64,000 nt of DNA from Candidatus Thioglobus perditus (GCA_002909145.1 PNQY01000162.1:22677-86676), one strand, 5' to 3'. Shown: positions 50,744-60,393, numbered from the stretch's first letter. A program made the numbers and translations. The notes: generated from the letters alone by a model not told the origin.

Positions 50744-51343
50744 ATGGACATTAAGGACAGAATTAGAGGTTATTTACCTGTTGTTGTTGATATTGAAACA
50801 GCAGGATTTAATGCAAAAACTGATGCTATGCTTGAGATTTGTGCAATTGTTATTGGAATCGATGAAGCTGGAAAACTCTACCCAAAACAACCCTTGCATT
50901 TTCACATTGAGCCTTTTGCAGGAGCTAATCTTGAAGAAAGCGCACTAAAATTTAACGGCATTGATGTTAACAATCCATTTCGTATGGCAGTCAAAGAAAA
51001 ACAAGGTTTGAGCGATATCTTTAAATCCATACGTTTAGATATGAAAAATGAACAATGCAATCGTGCTATTTTAGTAGGTCACAATGCTTTTTTTGATTTA
51101 GGGTTTTTATATGCAGCTAGCGACAGGTCAAAGCTTAAAAATCCATTTCATCAATTCTCAACCATTGATACTGTTAGCTTATCAGCGCTTTTCTATGGTG
51201 AAACAGTACTAGCAAAATCTATGATTAAAGCAGGTATTGAATTTGATAACACTCAAGCACACTCTGCACTATACGACACCAAAAAAACAGCGGAGTTATT
51301 TTGTAAAGTATTCAACTCTCATCAATACCAAAAAACTGATTAA
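50744..51343 (+). CDS. rnt: Ribonuclease T
   Basis: DEDD-family 3'-exonuclease that trims tRNA ends and 23S and 5S rRNA. Exo motifs: VVVDIETAGF (Exo I), VGHNAFFDLGFL (Exo II) and AHSALYDTKKTAELF (Exo III). 199 residues. Its 3' end overlaps the convergent pxpC gene by 32 bases, an unusually long tail-to-tail overlap. Confidence 0.95.
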   Translation: MDIKDRIRGYLPVVVDIETAGFNAKTDAMLEICAIVIGIDEAGKLYPKQPLHFHIEPFAGANLEESALKFNGIDVNNPFRMAVKEKQGLSDIFKSIRLDMKNEQCNRAILVGHNAFFDLGFLYAASDRSKLKNPFHQFSTIDTVSLSALFYGETVLAKSMIKAGIEFDNTQAHSALYDTKKTAELFCKVFNSHQYQKTD

Positions 51344-52223
51344 ATTTAGCTCTTTCGCTTTGTGATTCAGAAATACTTATAAGCTTAAATCTAACTTTTG
51401 CATTAGGTTGTTTTTGTGCAAGTTTGGCAAGATCTAGAGAAAACACTGTGCCAATTTTTGGATAACCACCAATTGTTGGTGCATCCTTAAGTAGAATAAT
51501 TGGCAATCCATCTGTTGCGATTTCCACACTGCCATAGCTCATACCTTCAGATATCATTCTATCGCGCTTTATGGCAATTGGAGCTCCACTTAAACGACAC
51601 CCGGACCTATCACTAGCGTTGGTTATTGTATATGTCTGATTAAAGAATAAGTCTCTTTGATTTATACTAAATTCGTTAAACTGATAGCTTGGAAGTATTC
51701 TTAAAACTATATATTGATTGTAATTTGGTATGTATTGTGCGGAGATAAACTTATCACCTAAATTGTTAGATTTTTTACAAATAAGCTTATCATTGACTGC
51801 AATTTTACTACCAATATTTTCACGTAAATTAACAGACCTTGAGTCAAATAATGTTTCAGCTTCAAACCCGCCTTTAACTGCTAAATAACTACGAACCCCA
51901 CTCTTAGGGCTATTCCAGCTAATAATATCACCCTTATGCACTTGTACATTACGCCAAATAACACTAGGATTGCCATTAATTCTAAAATTAAGATCTGCTC
52001 CAGTTACCACTATAAAAGCATCATCTAGCGCTTCTAGCTCAACACTGCCAAAAGTTATTTCTAAAACTGCAGAGTTGAACCCATTATCCAACAAGTAATT
52101 ACCCCAGGCATAAGCATGCTCATCCATAGCCCCGCAGCGACTCATTCCATGAGCACCGTGACTAAGCCTGCCATAATCTTGAATGGTGGCTAAAAACCCT
52201 GGTTTTATAACTTTGAAGCTCAT
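51312..52223 (-). CDS. pxpC: 5-oxoprolinase subunit C (biotin-dependent carboxyltransferase family)
   Basis: With PxpA and PxpB it hydrolyses the damage product 5-oxoproline to glutamate using ATP. The 303 residues show family motifs near the start (PGFLATIQDYGRLSHGAHGMSRCGAMD) and near the end (LLKDAPTIGGYPKIG). It overlaps pxpB by four bases. The protein ends inside the 3' part of rnt on the opposite strand. Confidence 0.93.
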   Translation of the reverse strand: MSFKVIKPGFLATIQDYGRLSHGAHGMSRCGAMDEHAYAWGNYLLDNGFNSAVLEITFGSVELEALDDAFIVVTGADLNFRINGNPSVIWRNVQVHKGDIISWNSPKSGVRSYLAVKGGFEAETLFDSRSVNLRENIGSKIAVNDKLICKKSNNLGDKFISAQYIPNYNQYIVLRILPSYQFNEFSINQRDLFFNQTYTITNASDRSGCRLSGAPIAIKRDRMISEGMSYGSVEIATDGLPIILLKDAPTIGGYPKIGTVFSLDLAKLAQKQPNAKVRFKLISISESQSERAKFNQFFGIDES

Positions 52224-52903
52224 AACTGACCCCCATTATTTACATATTCATCACGAGTTATTGAATAAAACTTAACCCTATCGCCAGTCTTAAACTTGTT
52301 GATATTTTCAGGATTGTTTAAGGATAAATCTAATAGCGTTCTACCAACAATATTCCAACCGCCTGATGAGTCAGTAGGGTAGATAGCTGTTTGACTCTCA
52401 GCAATACCAACACTGCCTGCAGGAATATTGATTCTAGGTGTGGCCAAACGCGGTGACTGAATACTCTTATCCACTTCACCCAAAAAAGCAAATACTGGAG
52501 AAAATCCAATTGCATAAACCAAGTATTCTTTTGCAGTGTGTATACCTATAAAAGTTTCTAAATCAAGATTCTTCTCAGCCAACATTCTTTCTAAATCAAG
52601 ACCAGTCTCCAGTCCATAGTACACAGGAATATAAATAGTGTTAGATTTGGATTCATTAGAATTATTTTTAAAACCATCTAACAACGATTCTACTTTGGCA
52701 CTAAATTCATTATGATTAGTTAGATTTAGATTGTAAGTAACCAAAAGCGAGGTATAAGAGGGGGTAAGATCAACAATTAACTCATAAAGCTCAGTTTTTA
52801 ACTCATTTGCAAAATTTGCAATATTTTCAGGCAGGGCAGGATCGATCTTATCGCCAAAATAGATTAATATCGAACTTTCACCAGCTAGAATGATTTTATG
52901 CAT
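52220..52903 (-). CDS. pxpB: 5-oxoprolinase subunit B
   Basis: KipI-type subunit of 227 residues. The C-terminal cyclophilin-like domain has the typical AIGFSPVFAFLG, TPRINIPAGSVGIAESQTAIYP and GGWNIVGRT stretches. Coupled to pxpC by a four-base overlap and to pxpA by an eight-base overlap. Confidence 0.94.
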   Translation of the reverse strand: MHKIILAGESSILIYFGDKIDPALPENIANFANELKTELYELIVDLTPSYTSLLVTYNLNLTNHNEFSAKVESLLDGFKNNSNESKSNTIYIPVYYGLETGLDLERMLAEKNLDLETFIGIHTAKEYLVYAIGFSPVFAFLGEVDKSIQSPRLATPRINIPAGSVGIAESQTAIYPTDSSGGWNIVGRTLLDLSLNNPENINKFKTGDRVKFYSITRDEYVNNGGQL

Positions 52904-53594
52904 GTTTTAACTGTTTGAGGGCTTCTACAGAGGCTTTATTATCACCATGGAAGCAAATTGTATCAAGCTTTATACTATTATTTTTAAAAAACCGCCAAAA
53001 TTGATCAATAATGTCATCACTATTATCTAAAATCGCGCCTTTTTCACCACGAGCGATCATATTCATACCGTTATAACCACGATCTGCAAAAACTTCATAC
53101 AAAAAATTTATATTTTCATTTTTTTCAATATTTTTAAAATATTCCTCATTGCCGGCCTGTACAACCAAAGATAGGTTTGAGTCAATGGACTGAATAACCT
53201 TACATATAACACTTAGTACTGATTGCTGACGTGTCATATCGTGATAAAGTGCACCATGCGGTTTTACATAGTCTAGCTTGGTATTGTTTTGAATACAAAG
53301 CTTTTGGAAGTTAGCAATCTGAGAATGCACACAATCATACAAATCGCTGTCTGATAAATTATGACTTACTCGACCAAAATTAGACTTATCCATATAGCTT
53401 GGATGAGAGCCTATCTTTACATTATTTTTCTTCGCAAGATTAATAGCATCAACAATGCTTTCATTGTCACCAGCGTGTCCACCGCAAGCGATATTAGCCA
53501 TATCTATTAGTGGCATAACATCCTTATCTGGATTTGGAACTAAACATTCTCCCAAATCACAATTAATTAACTTTTTAGTCAAGTATTGTTGCAT
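52896..53594 (-). CDS. pxpA: 5-oxoprolinase subunit A
   Basis: LamB/YcsF-family subunit of 232 residues that binds 5-oxoproline. Motifs: INCDLGE near the N-terminus, ANIACGGHAGD, IGSHPSYMD and KPHGALYHDM. It is the first gene of pxpABC. TATAAT occurs on the minus strand about 25 bases before the start. Confidence 0.95.
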   Translation of the reverse strand: MQQYLTKKLINCDLGECLVPNPDKDVMPLIDMANIACGGHAGDNESIVDAINLAKKNNVKIGSHPSYMDKSNFGRVSHNLSDSDLYDCVHSQIANFQKLCIQNNTKLDYVKPHGALYHDMTRQQSVLSVICKVIQSIDSNLSLVVQAGNEEYFKNIEKNENINFLYEVFADRGYNGMNMIARGEKGAILDNSDDIIDQFWRFFKNNSIKLDTICFHGDNKASVEALKQLKHA

Positions 53595-53635
53595 TATAAT
53601 TATTAAGATTTTTAGACTATTATAAGGCCTTATCC

Positions 53636-54289
53636 ATGAATCAAATTAAGCAAATGTTTGAACTACAACAAAAGCTCAATGATGCAACTAATGGCGAAAT
53701 ATGGACAGAAGGCGCTACCAAAGAAGGTCGTCAAATATCGTGGCTTCGTTGTATTTATATGGAAGCAGCTGAAGCAATCGATTCATTCAACTGGAAGCAC
53801 TGGAAAGATATTGACAGCCAGCCAGACTTAGATAACGCAAAAGTTGAATTAGTAGATATTTGGCATTTTATTATGTCTGAAGCTATTCATTTTGGTGATA
53901 CTGGTTTTGCTGACGCATACCTTGAAACTCAGGCTGAACGTGATATTGATCCTGAAAAAATGGTGGAAGTTTTAGAAAAAATTGTGGCAATTTCGGCCAG
54001 TGCAAATGTTGATAAATCACAAAACTCACTATATAGAATCACCGCTTTATTTTTTGAAGCAATTGCAACTATGGGCATGGATATTCCGGAGCTTTATAAG
54101 CGCTATGTTGTTAAAAATCAGCTTAATACATTTAGGCAAGATCACGGCTATAAAGATGGGACTTACATAAAGATATGGGACGCAGTTGAAGATAACGTAA
54201 TTGCTTTTAACATAATGGAAGAACAACCTAATCTTACTCCCGAGCAACTATATAAAAAACTAGAAGAAGAATACAAACAGGTTGACTAG
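53636..54289 (+). CDS. dUTP diphosphatase, dimeric all-alpha type
   Basis: Hydrolyses dUTP to dUMP, keeping uracil out of DNA. The 217 residues match the all-alpha dimeric family related to MazG and dCTPases: metal-binding MEAAEAIDSFNWKHWK (ExxE) and ELVDIWHFIMS (ExxD). This is not the common trimeric Dut. Dimeric dUTPases are best known from kinetoplastids, Campylobacter and some phages. Whether trimeric dut is also present cannot be seen from this window. TATAAG ends 9 bases before the ATG. Confidence 0.87.
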   Translation: MNQIKQMFELQQKLNDATNGEIWTEGATKEGRQISWLRCIYMEAAEAIDSFNWKHWKDIDSQPDLDNAKVELVDIWHFIMSEAIHFGDTGFADAYLETQAERDIDPEKMVEVLEKIVAISASANVDKSQNSLYRITALFFEAIATMGMDIPELYKRYVVKNQLNTFRQDHGYKDGTYIKIWDAVEDNVIAFNIMEEQPNLTPEQLYKKLEEEYKQVD

Positions 54290-54300
54290 TTTCACAGCGG

Positions 54301-54306
54301 TATAAT
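54301..54306 (+). promoter_or_regulatory. -10 box eight bases before selD
   Basis: TATAAT with 8 bases to the GTG start at 54315 and no Shine-Dalgarno sequence. The start codon lies in the 3' arm of a small hairpin (ATTCAC and GTGAAT, 54305-54310 and 54315-54320). A TTGACT at 54282 is too close (13 bases) to be a good -35. Confidence 0.5.
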
Positions 54307-54314
54307 TCACACTC

Positions 54315-55370
54315 GTGAATAAAACCAAGCAGACAATTAAACTAACTGAATATAGCCACGGTCAAGGTTGTGGTTGCAAGATATCGCCTAAGGTTTTAGA
54401 TACAATTTTAGAATCATCTTTGACTGAAATTAATGACCCTAATTTACTAGTAGGCAACCACTCGCGTGATGATGCTGCGGTTTATGATTTAGGCAACGGT
54501 GAGGCGGTTATTTCCACTACAGACTTCTTTATGCCTATAGTTGATGACCCATTCACCTTTGGGCGTATCGCTGCTACTAATGCCATTAGTGATATTTATG
54601 CTATGGGTGGTAATCCATTAATGGCAATTGCAATATTTGGCTGGCCACTTGATAAGCTCCCTGCCGAAGTAGGGCAGCAAGTTGTTGAGGGTGGCCGTAG
54701 CGTTTGCCAAGAAGCCGGCATGATGCTTGCTGGTGGGCATAGTATTGACTCTCCAGAGCCCATCTTTGGTTTGGCAGTTACCGGTAGGGTTTCAATCAAG
54801 CACCTTAAAGAAAATTCAAAAGCAAAAGTGGGTGACAAAATATATTTAACCAAGCCCCTGGGTATTGGCATTCTTACCACCGCACAAAAGCAAAAGAAAA
54901 TCACGCTAGAAGATGAAAAACGTGCAATTGATACTATGTGTCAGCTTAATGATATTGGTACCAAAATTGCCACTATTGATGGTGTTAATGCCATTACTGA
55001 TGTAACTGGTTTTGGTTTAGGCGGGCATTTATCAGAAGTTTGTATTGGGTCTAATGTGGCAGCAACTATTAACTACAACAAAGTCCCAATACTACCAAAC
55101 ATTAAAGACTATCTTGCCAATGGTTGTTCGCCAGGCGGCGCACAAAGAAACTTTGATAGTTATGGGCAAAACTTAAGCAAAATAAATGGTGAAGTACAAT
55201 CAATTATTTGTGATCCACAAACTAGTGGAGGCTTGTTAATTATGGTCGCAGATTCTGCCCAAGATGAATTTAACCAAGTTATGATTAAAGCTGGATTTGC
55301 ATTAGAAGCAATTGGTGAAATTGTCCAATTAGACAAAGATAATCCAGTTGTACAAATCAATGTCCAGTGA
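54315..55370 (+). CDS. selD: Selenide, water dikinase
   Basis: Makes selenophosphate from selenide and ATP. The 351 residues contain the catalytic GQGCGCK motif with Cys19 and Lys22 (cysteine, not selenocysteine), then DDAAVYDLG and the AIR-synthase-like Gly-rich segments. The start is a GTG. It overlaps mnmH by 11 bases, so selenophosphate supply and use are coupled. Confidence 0.95.
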   Translation: MNKTKQTIKLTEYSHGQGCGCKISPKVLDTILESSLTEINDPNLLVGNHSRDDAAVYDLGNGEAVISTTDFFMPIVDDPFTFGRIAATNAISDIYAMGGNPLMAIAIFGWPLDKLPAEVGQQVVEGGRSVCQEAGMMLAGGHSIDSPEPIFGLAVTGRVSIKHLKENSKAKVGDKIYLTKPLGIGILTTAQKQKKITLEDEKRAIDTMCQLNDIGTKIATIDGVNAITDVTGFGLGGHLSEVCIGSNVAATINYNKVPILPNIKDYLANGCSPGGAQRNFDSYGQNLSKINGEVQSIICDPQTSGGLLIMVADSAQDEFNQVMIKAGFALEAIGEIVQLDKDNPVVQINVQ

Positions 55371-56460
55371 GCTTAAATTAATAGATGACTTTACACAGTT
55401 ATTTATAGATGACACCCCACTAATAGATACCCGCGCACCAATTGAATTTGATCAAGGTGCCTTTTTAAATACAACTAGCCTGCCACTAATGAGTAACTCT
55501 GAGCGTGAACAGGTAGGCACTTGTTATAAAAACAAAGGACAAGATAAGGCAATAGAGCTAGGTCATGAATTAGTTAGTGGAGAGATAAAACAAGCCAGAG
55601 TTGACAGGTGGCTTGAGTTTATCAAGAACAACCCAGATGGTGCACTATATTGCTTTCGTGGGGGGTTGCGTAGTCAAATCACTCAAAAATGGATTTATGA
55701 AGAATCTGGCATTAACTACCCACGCATCAAAGGTGGATACAAGGCATTACGTCGATTTTTAATTGACGAAACTGACCGTATTATGAGTAACATTACACCG
55801 GTTGTAATTGGTGGACAAACTGGTTGTGGTAAAACGCTACTACTTGAAAAAATAAATCAACAAATTGATTTAGAAGGTTTGGCCAATCATAGGGGTTCTG
55901 CATTTGGTAACACCACAACTAAACAACCAACACAGATTGCTTTTGAAAACAACCTTGGAGTTGAGTTAATTAAAAAACAAAACTTCTCACGCTTGGTTTT
56001 TGAAGATGAAGGCTCTAATGTGGGAACAGTCCATATTCCTGATTGCGTCAAAGAAAAAACCTCCAAAGCAGATTTAATACTACTAGAAGCTAGTATTGAA
56101 GAACGAATTAAAGTTAGTATGGATGCTTATGTAATCAATATGCATAAAGAGTTTATCGATCAAGATCAAAACAGCGGGTTTGATAAGTTTGCCAATTACT
56201 GGCTTATAAGTTTAGAAAAAATTCAAAAACGTCTTGGGTTAGAACGTTATAAAATCATGAAAAACCAGATTGATTACGCATTAAAGCAATACCAATCAAC
56301 TAATAGTTCTGATGGATTTTTACCAATTGTTAAGTCACTTCTAGTAGATTATTACGATCCAATGTATGACTATCAAATTAAGAAAAAAGAGGCAAGAATT
56401 ATTTTTAAAGGTAGTGCTGATGAGGTGCTAGAATATTTAAATAATAAATCAATCTCTTAG
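55360..56460 (+). CDS. mnmH: tRNA 2-selenouridine synthase
   Basis: Replaces the sulfur of 2-thiouridine at the tRNA wobble position with selenium, through a geranylated intermediate. The rhodanese domain has its catalytic Cys98 in [10 protein letters not shown]; the P-loop is GGQTGCGKT at 151-159. I choose ATG 55360 (366 residues) over the TTG at 55348. With selD it forms a complete selenouridine cassette; no selA or selB is visible here. The end overlaps convergent yfaE by 12 bases. Confidence 0.94.
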   Translation: MSSELKLIDDFTQLFIDDTPLIDTRAPIEFDQGAFLNTTSLPLMSNSEREQVGTCYKNKGQDKAIELGHELVSGEIKQARVDRWLEFIKNNPDGALYCFRGGLRSQITQKWIYEESGINYPRIKGGYKALRRFLIDETDRIMSNITPVVIGGQTGCGKTLLLEKINQQIDLEGLANHRGSAFGNTTTKQPTQIAFENNLGVELIKKQNFSRLVFEDEGSNVGTVHIPDCVKEKTSKADLILLEASIEERIKVSMDAYVINMHKEFIDQDQNSGFDKFANYWLISLEKIQKRLGLERYKIMKNQIDYALKQYQSTNSSDGFLPIVKSLLVDYYDPMYDYQIKKKEARIIFKGSADEVLEYLNNKSIS

Positions 56461-56712
56461 ACCAATTTTAATATCAGTAATTGGTATAGCTCTACAGGCT
56501 AGAATTTCACCTTCGGATAATGGCACTAATGAACCTTGATGGGAAACATCTCCAGACAAAAGCTGCAAGATACAACTGCCACAATGTCCTTGACGGCAAG
56601 AGTAGTTTATTAATACATTGTGCTCTTCTAATTCGGTAAGAATAGAACTCTCACCGTACACATATAAAGACTCAGTTTTGCCGTTGATATTATCAACATC
56701 AATCTTAAACAT
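56449..56712 (-). CDS. yfaE: 2Fe-2S ferredoxin for NrdB maintenance (YfaE-like)
   Basis: An 87-residue plant-type ferredoxin with cluster cysteines 39, 44, 47 (SCRQGHCGSC) and 73 (ACRA). In E. coli YfaE reduces the di-iron site of NrdB to restore the tyrosyl radical; its position 10 bases after nrdB supports the same role here. Confidence 0.9.
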   Translation of the reverse strand: MFKIDVDNINGKTESLYVYGESSILTELEEHNVLINYSCRQGHCGSCILQLLSGDVSHQGSLVPLSEGEILACRAIPITDIKIGLRD

Positions 56713-56722
56713 TTATCAATAC

Positions 56723-57859
56723 TTATAACTTAAAATCACCAAAATCTGAGTCATCTGTCTCTAAAGTATTATCAATTGCACTTACCAAATAAGAGGTGAT
56801 TTCAGTCTCTTGCGGAGCAACTTGAACATTGTCAGAATCAAGCCAGTGATTAATCCACGGTAGAGGGTTTGAGCATTCTTCGAATAAAGGATCTAAATTT
56901 AATGCCTTCATACGTACATTGGTAATATATTCCAAATATTGTTTTAATATTTGTGCATTCAAACCAATCATTGAACCATCACTAAATAAATAGTCAGCCC
57001 AATCTTTTTCTTGCTGGGTTGCGTCTTTAAACATCTGAATCACTTCTTCTTCACACTCATGAGCAATTTTAGCCATATCAGGATCATCCTTACCATCACG
57101 CATAAGGTTAAGCATATATTGTGTAGATGTCAGATGGAGAGCTTCATCACGAGCAATCATCTTAATAATCTTAGCATTGCCCTCCATTACCTTTCGCTCT
57201 GCAAATGCAAATGAACAGGCAAACGATACATAAAAACGAATAGCCTCTAAGATATTAACTGAAAACAGAGTTAAATACAGTTTTTTCTTTAAGCAATATA
57301 AATCAACATCAACCGTTTCATTGTTAATGTTGTGCTTGCCCTCGCCATGTAAAAGAAAAGCTTGAGTGCATTTAATTAGCTCATCATAATGTTGAGACAC
57401 ACTTTCTGCTCGCTCTAAGATCTGCTCAGTTTTCATAATGTCATCAAAAACTGCACCGGGCTCATTTACAATGGCACGAATAATATGCGTATATGAACGT
57501 GAGTGAATAGTCTCAGAAAAACTCCAGGTTTCAATCCAATTCTCTAATTCCGGCAGAGATACAATTGGTAATAGGGCAATATTGGGAGATCTTCCTTGTA
57601 CAGAATCAAGCAATATTTGATACTGTAGATTCGATAAAAAGATATGCTTTTCATTAGGCAAAAGTTTAGCGAAATCCATCTTGTCTTTAGAGACATCAAT
57701 TTCTTCTGGACGCCAGAAGAATGAAAGCTGTTTCTCAGTAAGCTTTTCAAACAACTCAAATTTTTGCTTATCAAAACGTGCAACATTAACCGTATCACCA
57801 AAAAACATTGGCTGGGTTAATGTGTCACTAATTTTTTTGCTAAATATACTATATGTCAT
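56723..57859 (-). CDS. nrdB: Class Ia ribonucleoside-diphosphate reductase, beta subunit
   Basis: Houses the di-iron centre and the tyrosyl radical needed for nucleotide reduction under oxic conditions. The 378 residues contain the radical tyrosine segment [17 protein letters not shown], and iron ligands appear in EKHIFLSN and [15 protein letters not shown] stretches. A strong Shine-Dalgarno (GGAGGT) precedes the ATG. Unlike in E. coli, a 29-codon gene is inserted between nrdA and nrdB. Confidence 0.97.
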   Translation of the reverse strand: MTYSIFSKKISDTLTQPMFFGDTVNVARFDKQKFELFEKLTEKQLSFFWRPEEIDVSKDKMDFAKLLPNEKHIFLSNLQYQILLDSVQGRSPNIALLPIVSLPELENWIETWSFSETIHSRSYTHIIRAIVNEPGAVFDDIMKTEQILERAESVSQHYDELIKCTQAFLLHGEGKHNINNETVDVDLYCLKKKLYLTLFSVNILEAIRFYVSFACSFAFAERKVMEGNAKIIKMIARDEALHLTSTQYMLNLMRDGKDDPDMAKIAHECEEEVIQMFKDATQQEKDWADYLFSDGSMIGLNAQILKQYLEYITNVRMKALNLDPLFEECSNPLPWINHWLDSDNVQVAPQETEITSYLVSAIDNTLETDDSDFGDFKL

Positions 57860-57895
57860 GTTTAATACCTCCTAAGATAACTGTAGTTTGCCAAA

Positions 57896-57985
57896 TTAGT
57901 CTTTACTAAAAGATGATACGCAAACACCCATCAAGCACATCCAAACCATTGTAGCCAGTCCAAAAAATGTTATAAGTATTTCCAT
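57896..57985 (-). CDS. 29-residue membrane peptide between nrdA and nrdB
   Basis: A short frame that fits exactly between nrdA and nrdB. It begins ATG after a very strong Shine-Dalgarno (AAGGAGAAAATATAA, 8-12 bases before the start) and ends at a TAA 37 bases before nrdB. The product starts MEILITFFGLATMVWM, is almost entirely hydrophobic with two cysteines, and ends in polar SSFSKD, as expected for a single-pass membrane peptide. I do not recognise it. The perfect spacing and ribosome site make it a likely real small protein; it could instead be a leader peptide for nrdB. Confidence 0.6.
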   Translation of the reverse strand: MEILITFFGLATMVWMCLMGVCVSSFSKD

Positions 57986-58012
57986 TTATATTTTCTCCTT
58001 ATTAAAAAGTTA

Positions 58013-60292
58013 TCACAATTTGCAAACACCATCGGCGCATGCATTATCATCCTGTTTTTCTTCCATGCCACCATCTGACGCACCATCACGTGTAGTATGG
58101 TAGTAAAGCGTCTTAATGCCATATTTATAAGCCTTTAATAAATCCATTAAAAACAATTTCATTGGCACTCTGTTGCCTTCGAATAACGATGGATCATAAT
58201 GAGTATTGGTTGAGATTGACTGATCAACAAATTTTTGCATAATCGCACAAAGCTGCAAATAACCTTCGTTATCTTTAATGTCCCAAAGCATCTCGTACTT
58301 ATTCTTTAAATTCTCATAATCTGGCACAATTTGCTTAAGAATGCCATCCTTAGATTGCTTAATAGATACAAACCCTCTTGGTGGCTCAATACCATTAGTT
58401 GAGTTTGATATCTGTGACGAACTCTCACATGGCATAAGCGCAGTTAATGTTGAATTTCTCAGTCCAGTAGTTTTTATATCGCTACGCAATTTATCCCAAT
58501 CAAGCTCTAAATCACAAGCACAAAATGAATCTATATCTTTTTTATAGGTATCAATAGGCATAATTCCTTTGGCATATTTTGTTTCACCAAATAGTGGGCA
58601 AGCACCCAGTTCTTTAGCTAGTTTATTAGAGGCTTTTAATGAGTAATACTGTAGAGCTTCAAAGGTTTGATGAATAAGCTTATTGCCAGAACCGTCAGAA
58701 TATCTAGCATTATTTTTAGCCAAATAATATGCCATATTAGTCACACCAATGCCAAGTGTACGACGATTCATACTGGCAAGTTCTGCGGCTTTAATAGGGT
58801 AATCTTGATAATCTAGAAGCGAATCAAGAGCACGAACAATAATTTCAGTAACATCTTCTAGCTCATCTAAAGAGTCAAGTGCTCCTAGATTAACCGCAGA
58901 AAGCGTACAAAGTGCCACTTCACCATTTTCATCTTGAACAGAATATAGTGGCTTGGTAGGTAAGGTAATCTCCATACAAAGGTTAGATTGCCTAACTGCA
59001 GCTTGCTTAGGATCAAATGCGCCATGTGTATTACAATGATCAACATTTTGCATATAAACACGTCCAGTATTTGCACGCTCCTGCATAAACCTAGCAAAGA
59101 TGTCTCTAGCTTTGACACTTTCTTTTCTAATTGAATCATCTTGCTCATACATCTCATACAGGCGTTTAAACTCCTCTTGATCTTCAAAAAAAGCATCATA
59201 TAGACCTGGAACATCATGCGGTGAAAATAAAGTAATACTGCCATCAGCCAAAAATCTCTGATACATTAAACCATTAAATTGCACGCCATAATCCAAATGA
59301 CGAATTCGATTCTCATCAGTACCAGTATTGTTTTTAAGTACTAATAAACTATCCACCTCTAAATGCCATAATGGATAAAACAACGTAGCTGCACCACCAC
59401 GAACTCCACCCTGAGAGCAAGATTTAACCGCAGTATGAAAGTGTTTGTAAAATGGTATACAGCCAGTATGTGTAGCCTCACCACCACGAATAGGGCTGCC
59501 AATAGCTCTAATCTTTCCACCATTAATACCAATGCCGGCACGCTGGGATACATACTTAACAATTGCTCCAGCTGCAGCACTAATTGAATCAAGATCGTCA
59601 TCTGCCTCAATCAACACACACGATGAAAACTGACGAGTAGGGGTGCGTACACCGGCCATAATTGGTGTAGGTAGAGATATCTTAAATAAACTAACAGCAT
59701 CATAGAAACGCTTAACTATATTCATACGCGTCTCGCCTTTATATTCTTGAAATAAACACATTCCAACCAAAATATAAAGTTGCTGTGGAGATTCGTGAAT
59801 CTCACCAGTTACACGATTTTGTACCAAATACTTACCTTCAAGCTGCTTAACTGCAGCATAGGAAAACCTCATATCACGCCAATGATCAATATATGAATCT
59901 AACTCATTAATCTCATTTTTAGTATATTTGTCTAGAATATCTTTATCATAAATACCCAGATCAGTAAACTTTTTAATATGATCAAAGAGCGGTGGCGGGG
60001 TGAAAGATTTAAAGGCTTTTTTACGCAAATGAAATATTGCCAAACGCGCTGCTAAATATTGATAATCTGGAGTGTCTGTAGAGATTAAATCTGCAGCAGA
60101 TTTAATAATAGTTTCGTGAATATCTTCAGTCTTAATACCATCAAAAAATGCAAGCTGTGAATTGATTTCAACTTGCGAAACACTTACCCCTTTTAAATCT
60201 TGTGAAGCCCAGTGCACAACCCTATGAATTTTCTCCATATCAATGGATTCTTTCTTGCCATCACGCTTGGTGACTTTAATGTCTTGATTCAT
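58013..60292 (-). CDS. nrdA: Class Ia ribonucleoside-diphosphate reductase, alpha subunit
   Basis: Catalytic subunit that reduces ribonucleoside diphosphates. The 759 residues begin with an ATP-cone (IKVTKRDGKKESIDMEKIHRVVHWA), so dATP inhibition is expected. Active-site cysteines lie in FSSCVLIE and SNLCMEITLP, and the redox-shuttle pair is in the tail (CADGVC). A strong Shine-Dalgarno (GGGGGAG) precedes the start. The promoter carries two NrdR boxes. Confidence 0.97.
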   Translation of the reverse strand: MNQDIKVTKRDGKKESIDMEKIHRVVHWASQDLKGVSVSQVEINSQLAFFDGIKTEDIHETIIKSAADLISTDTPDYQYLAARLAIFHLRKKAFKSFTPPPLFDHIKKFTDLGIYDKDILDKYTKNEINELDSYIDHWRDMRFSYAAVKQLEGKYLVQNRVTGEIHESPQQLYILVGMCLFQEYKGETRMNIVKRFYDAVSLFKISLPTPIMAGVRTPTRQFSSCVLIEADDDLDSISAAAGAIVKYVSQRAGIGINGGKIRAIGSPIRGGEATHTGCIPFYKHFHTAVKSCSQGGVRGGAATLFYPLWHLEVDSLLVLKNNTGTDENRIRHLDYGVQFNGLMYQRFLADGSITLFSPHDVPGLYDAFFEDQEEFKRLYEMYEQDDSIRKESVKARDIFARFMQERANTGRVYMQNVDHCNTHGAFDPKQAAVRQSNLCMEITLPTKPLYSVQDENGEVALCTLSAVNLGALDSLDELEDVTEIIVRALDSLLDYQDYPIKAAELASMNRRTLGIGVTNMAYYLAKNNARYSDGSGNKLIHQTFEALQYYSLKASNKLAKELGACPLFGETKYAKGIMPIDTYKKDIDSFCACDLELDWDKLRSDIKTTGLRNSTLTALMPCESSSQISNSTNGIEPPRGFVSIKQSKDGILKQIVPDYENLKNKYEMLWDIKDNEGYLQLCAIMQKFVDQSISTNTHYDPSLFEGNRVPMKLFLMDLLKAYKYGIKTLYYHTTRDGASDGGMEEKQDDNACADGVCKL

Positions 60293-60312
60293 TTACTCCC
60301 CCAATAGAGAAA

Positions 60313-60328
60313 ACACTACATATAGTGT
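60313..60328 (-). promoter_or_regulatory. NrdR box 1
   Basis: ACACTACATATAGTGT, a 16-base near-palindrome matching the NrdR consensus (acaCwAtATaTwGtgt). It lies 21-36 bases before the nrdA start, downstream of the -10 box. Confidence 0.8.
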
Positions 60329-60344
60329 TAACAAAATATAACTA

Positions 60345-60360
60345 CAACTAAATATAGTGT
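60345..60360 (-). promoter_or_regulatory. NrdR box 2, overlapping the -10
   Basis: CAACTAAATATAGTGT, a weaker match with one intact half-site. It starts exactly 32 bases from box 1 (three helical turns), the usual spacing of paired NrdR boxes, and covers the -10 hexamer. Confidence 0.7.
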
Positions 60361-60379
60361 ATTTCGTATTATTTTGCAA
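60351..60379 (-). promoter_or_regulatory. Sigma-70 promoter of nrdA
   Basis: On the minus strand TTGCAA (60379-60374) and TATATT (60356-60351) are separated by 17 bases. The -10 lies inside NrdR box 2, so NrdR binding would block polymerase directly. Confidence 0.65.
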
Positions 60380-60393
60380 GAGAGGTTTTTTAC

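Noticed and set aside
54282..54306. TTGACT plus TATAAT as a full promoter for selD
   Set aside because: The spacer is only 13 bases, too short for a normal sigma-70 promoter; only the -10 is retained.
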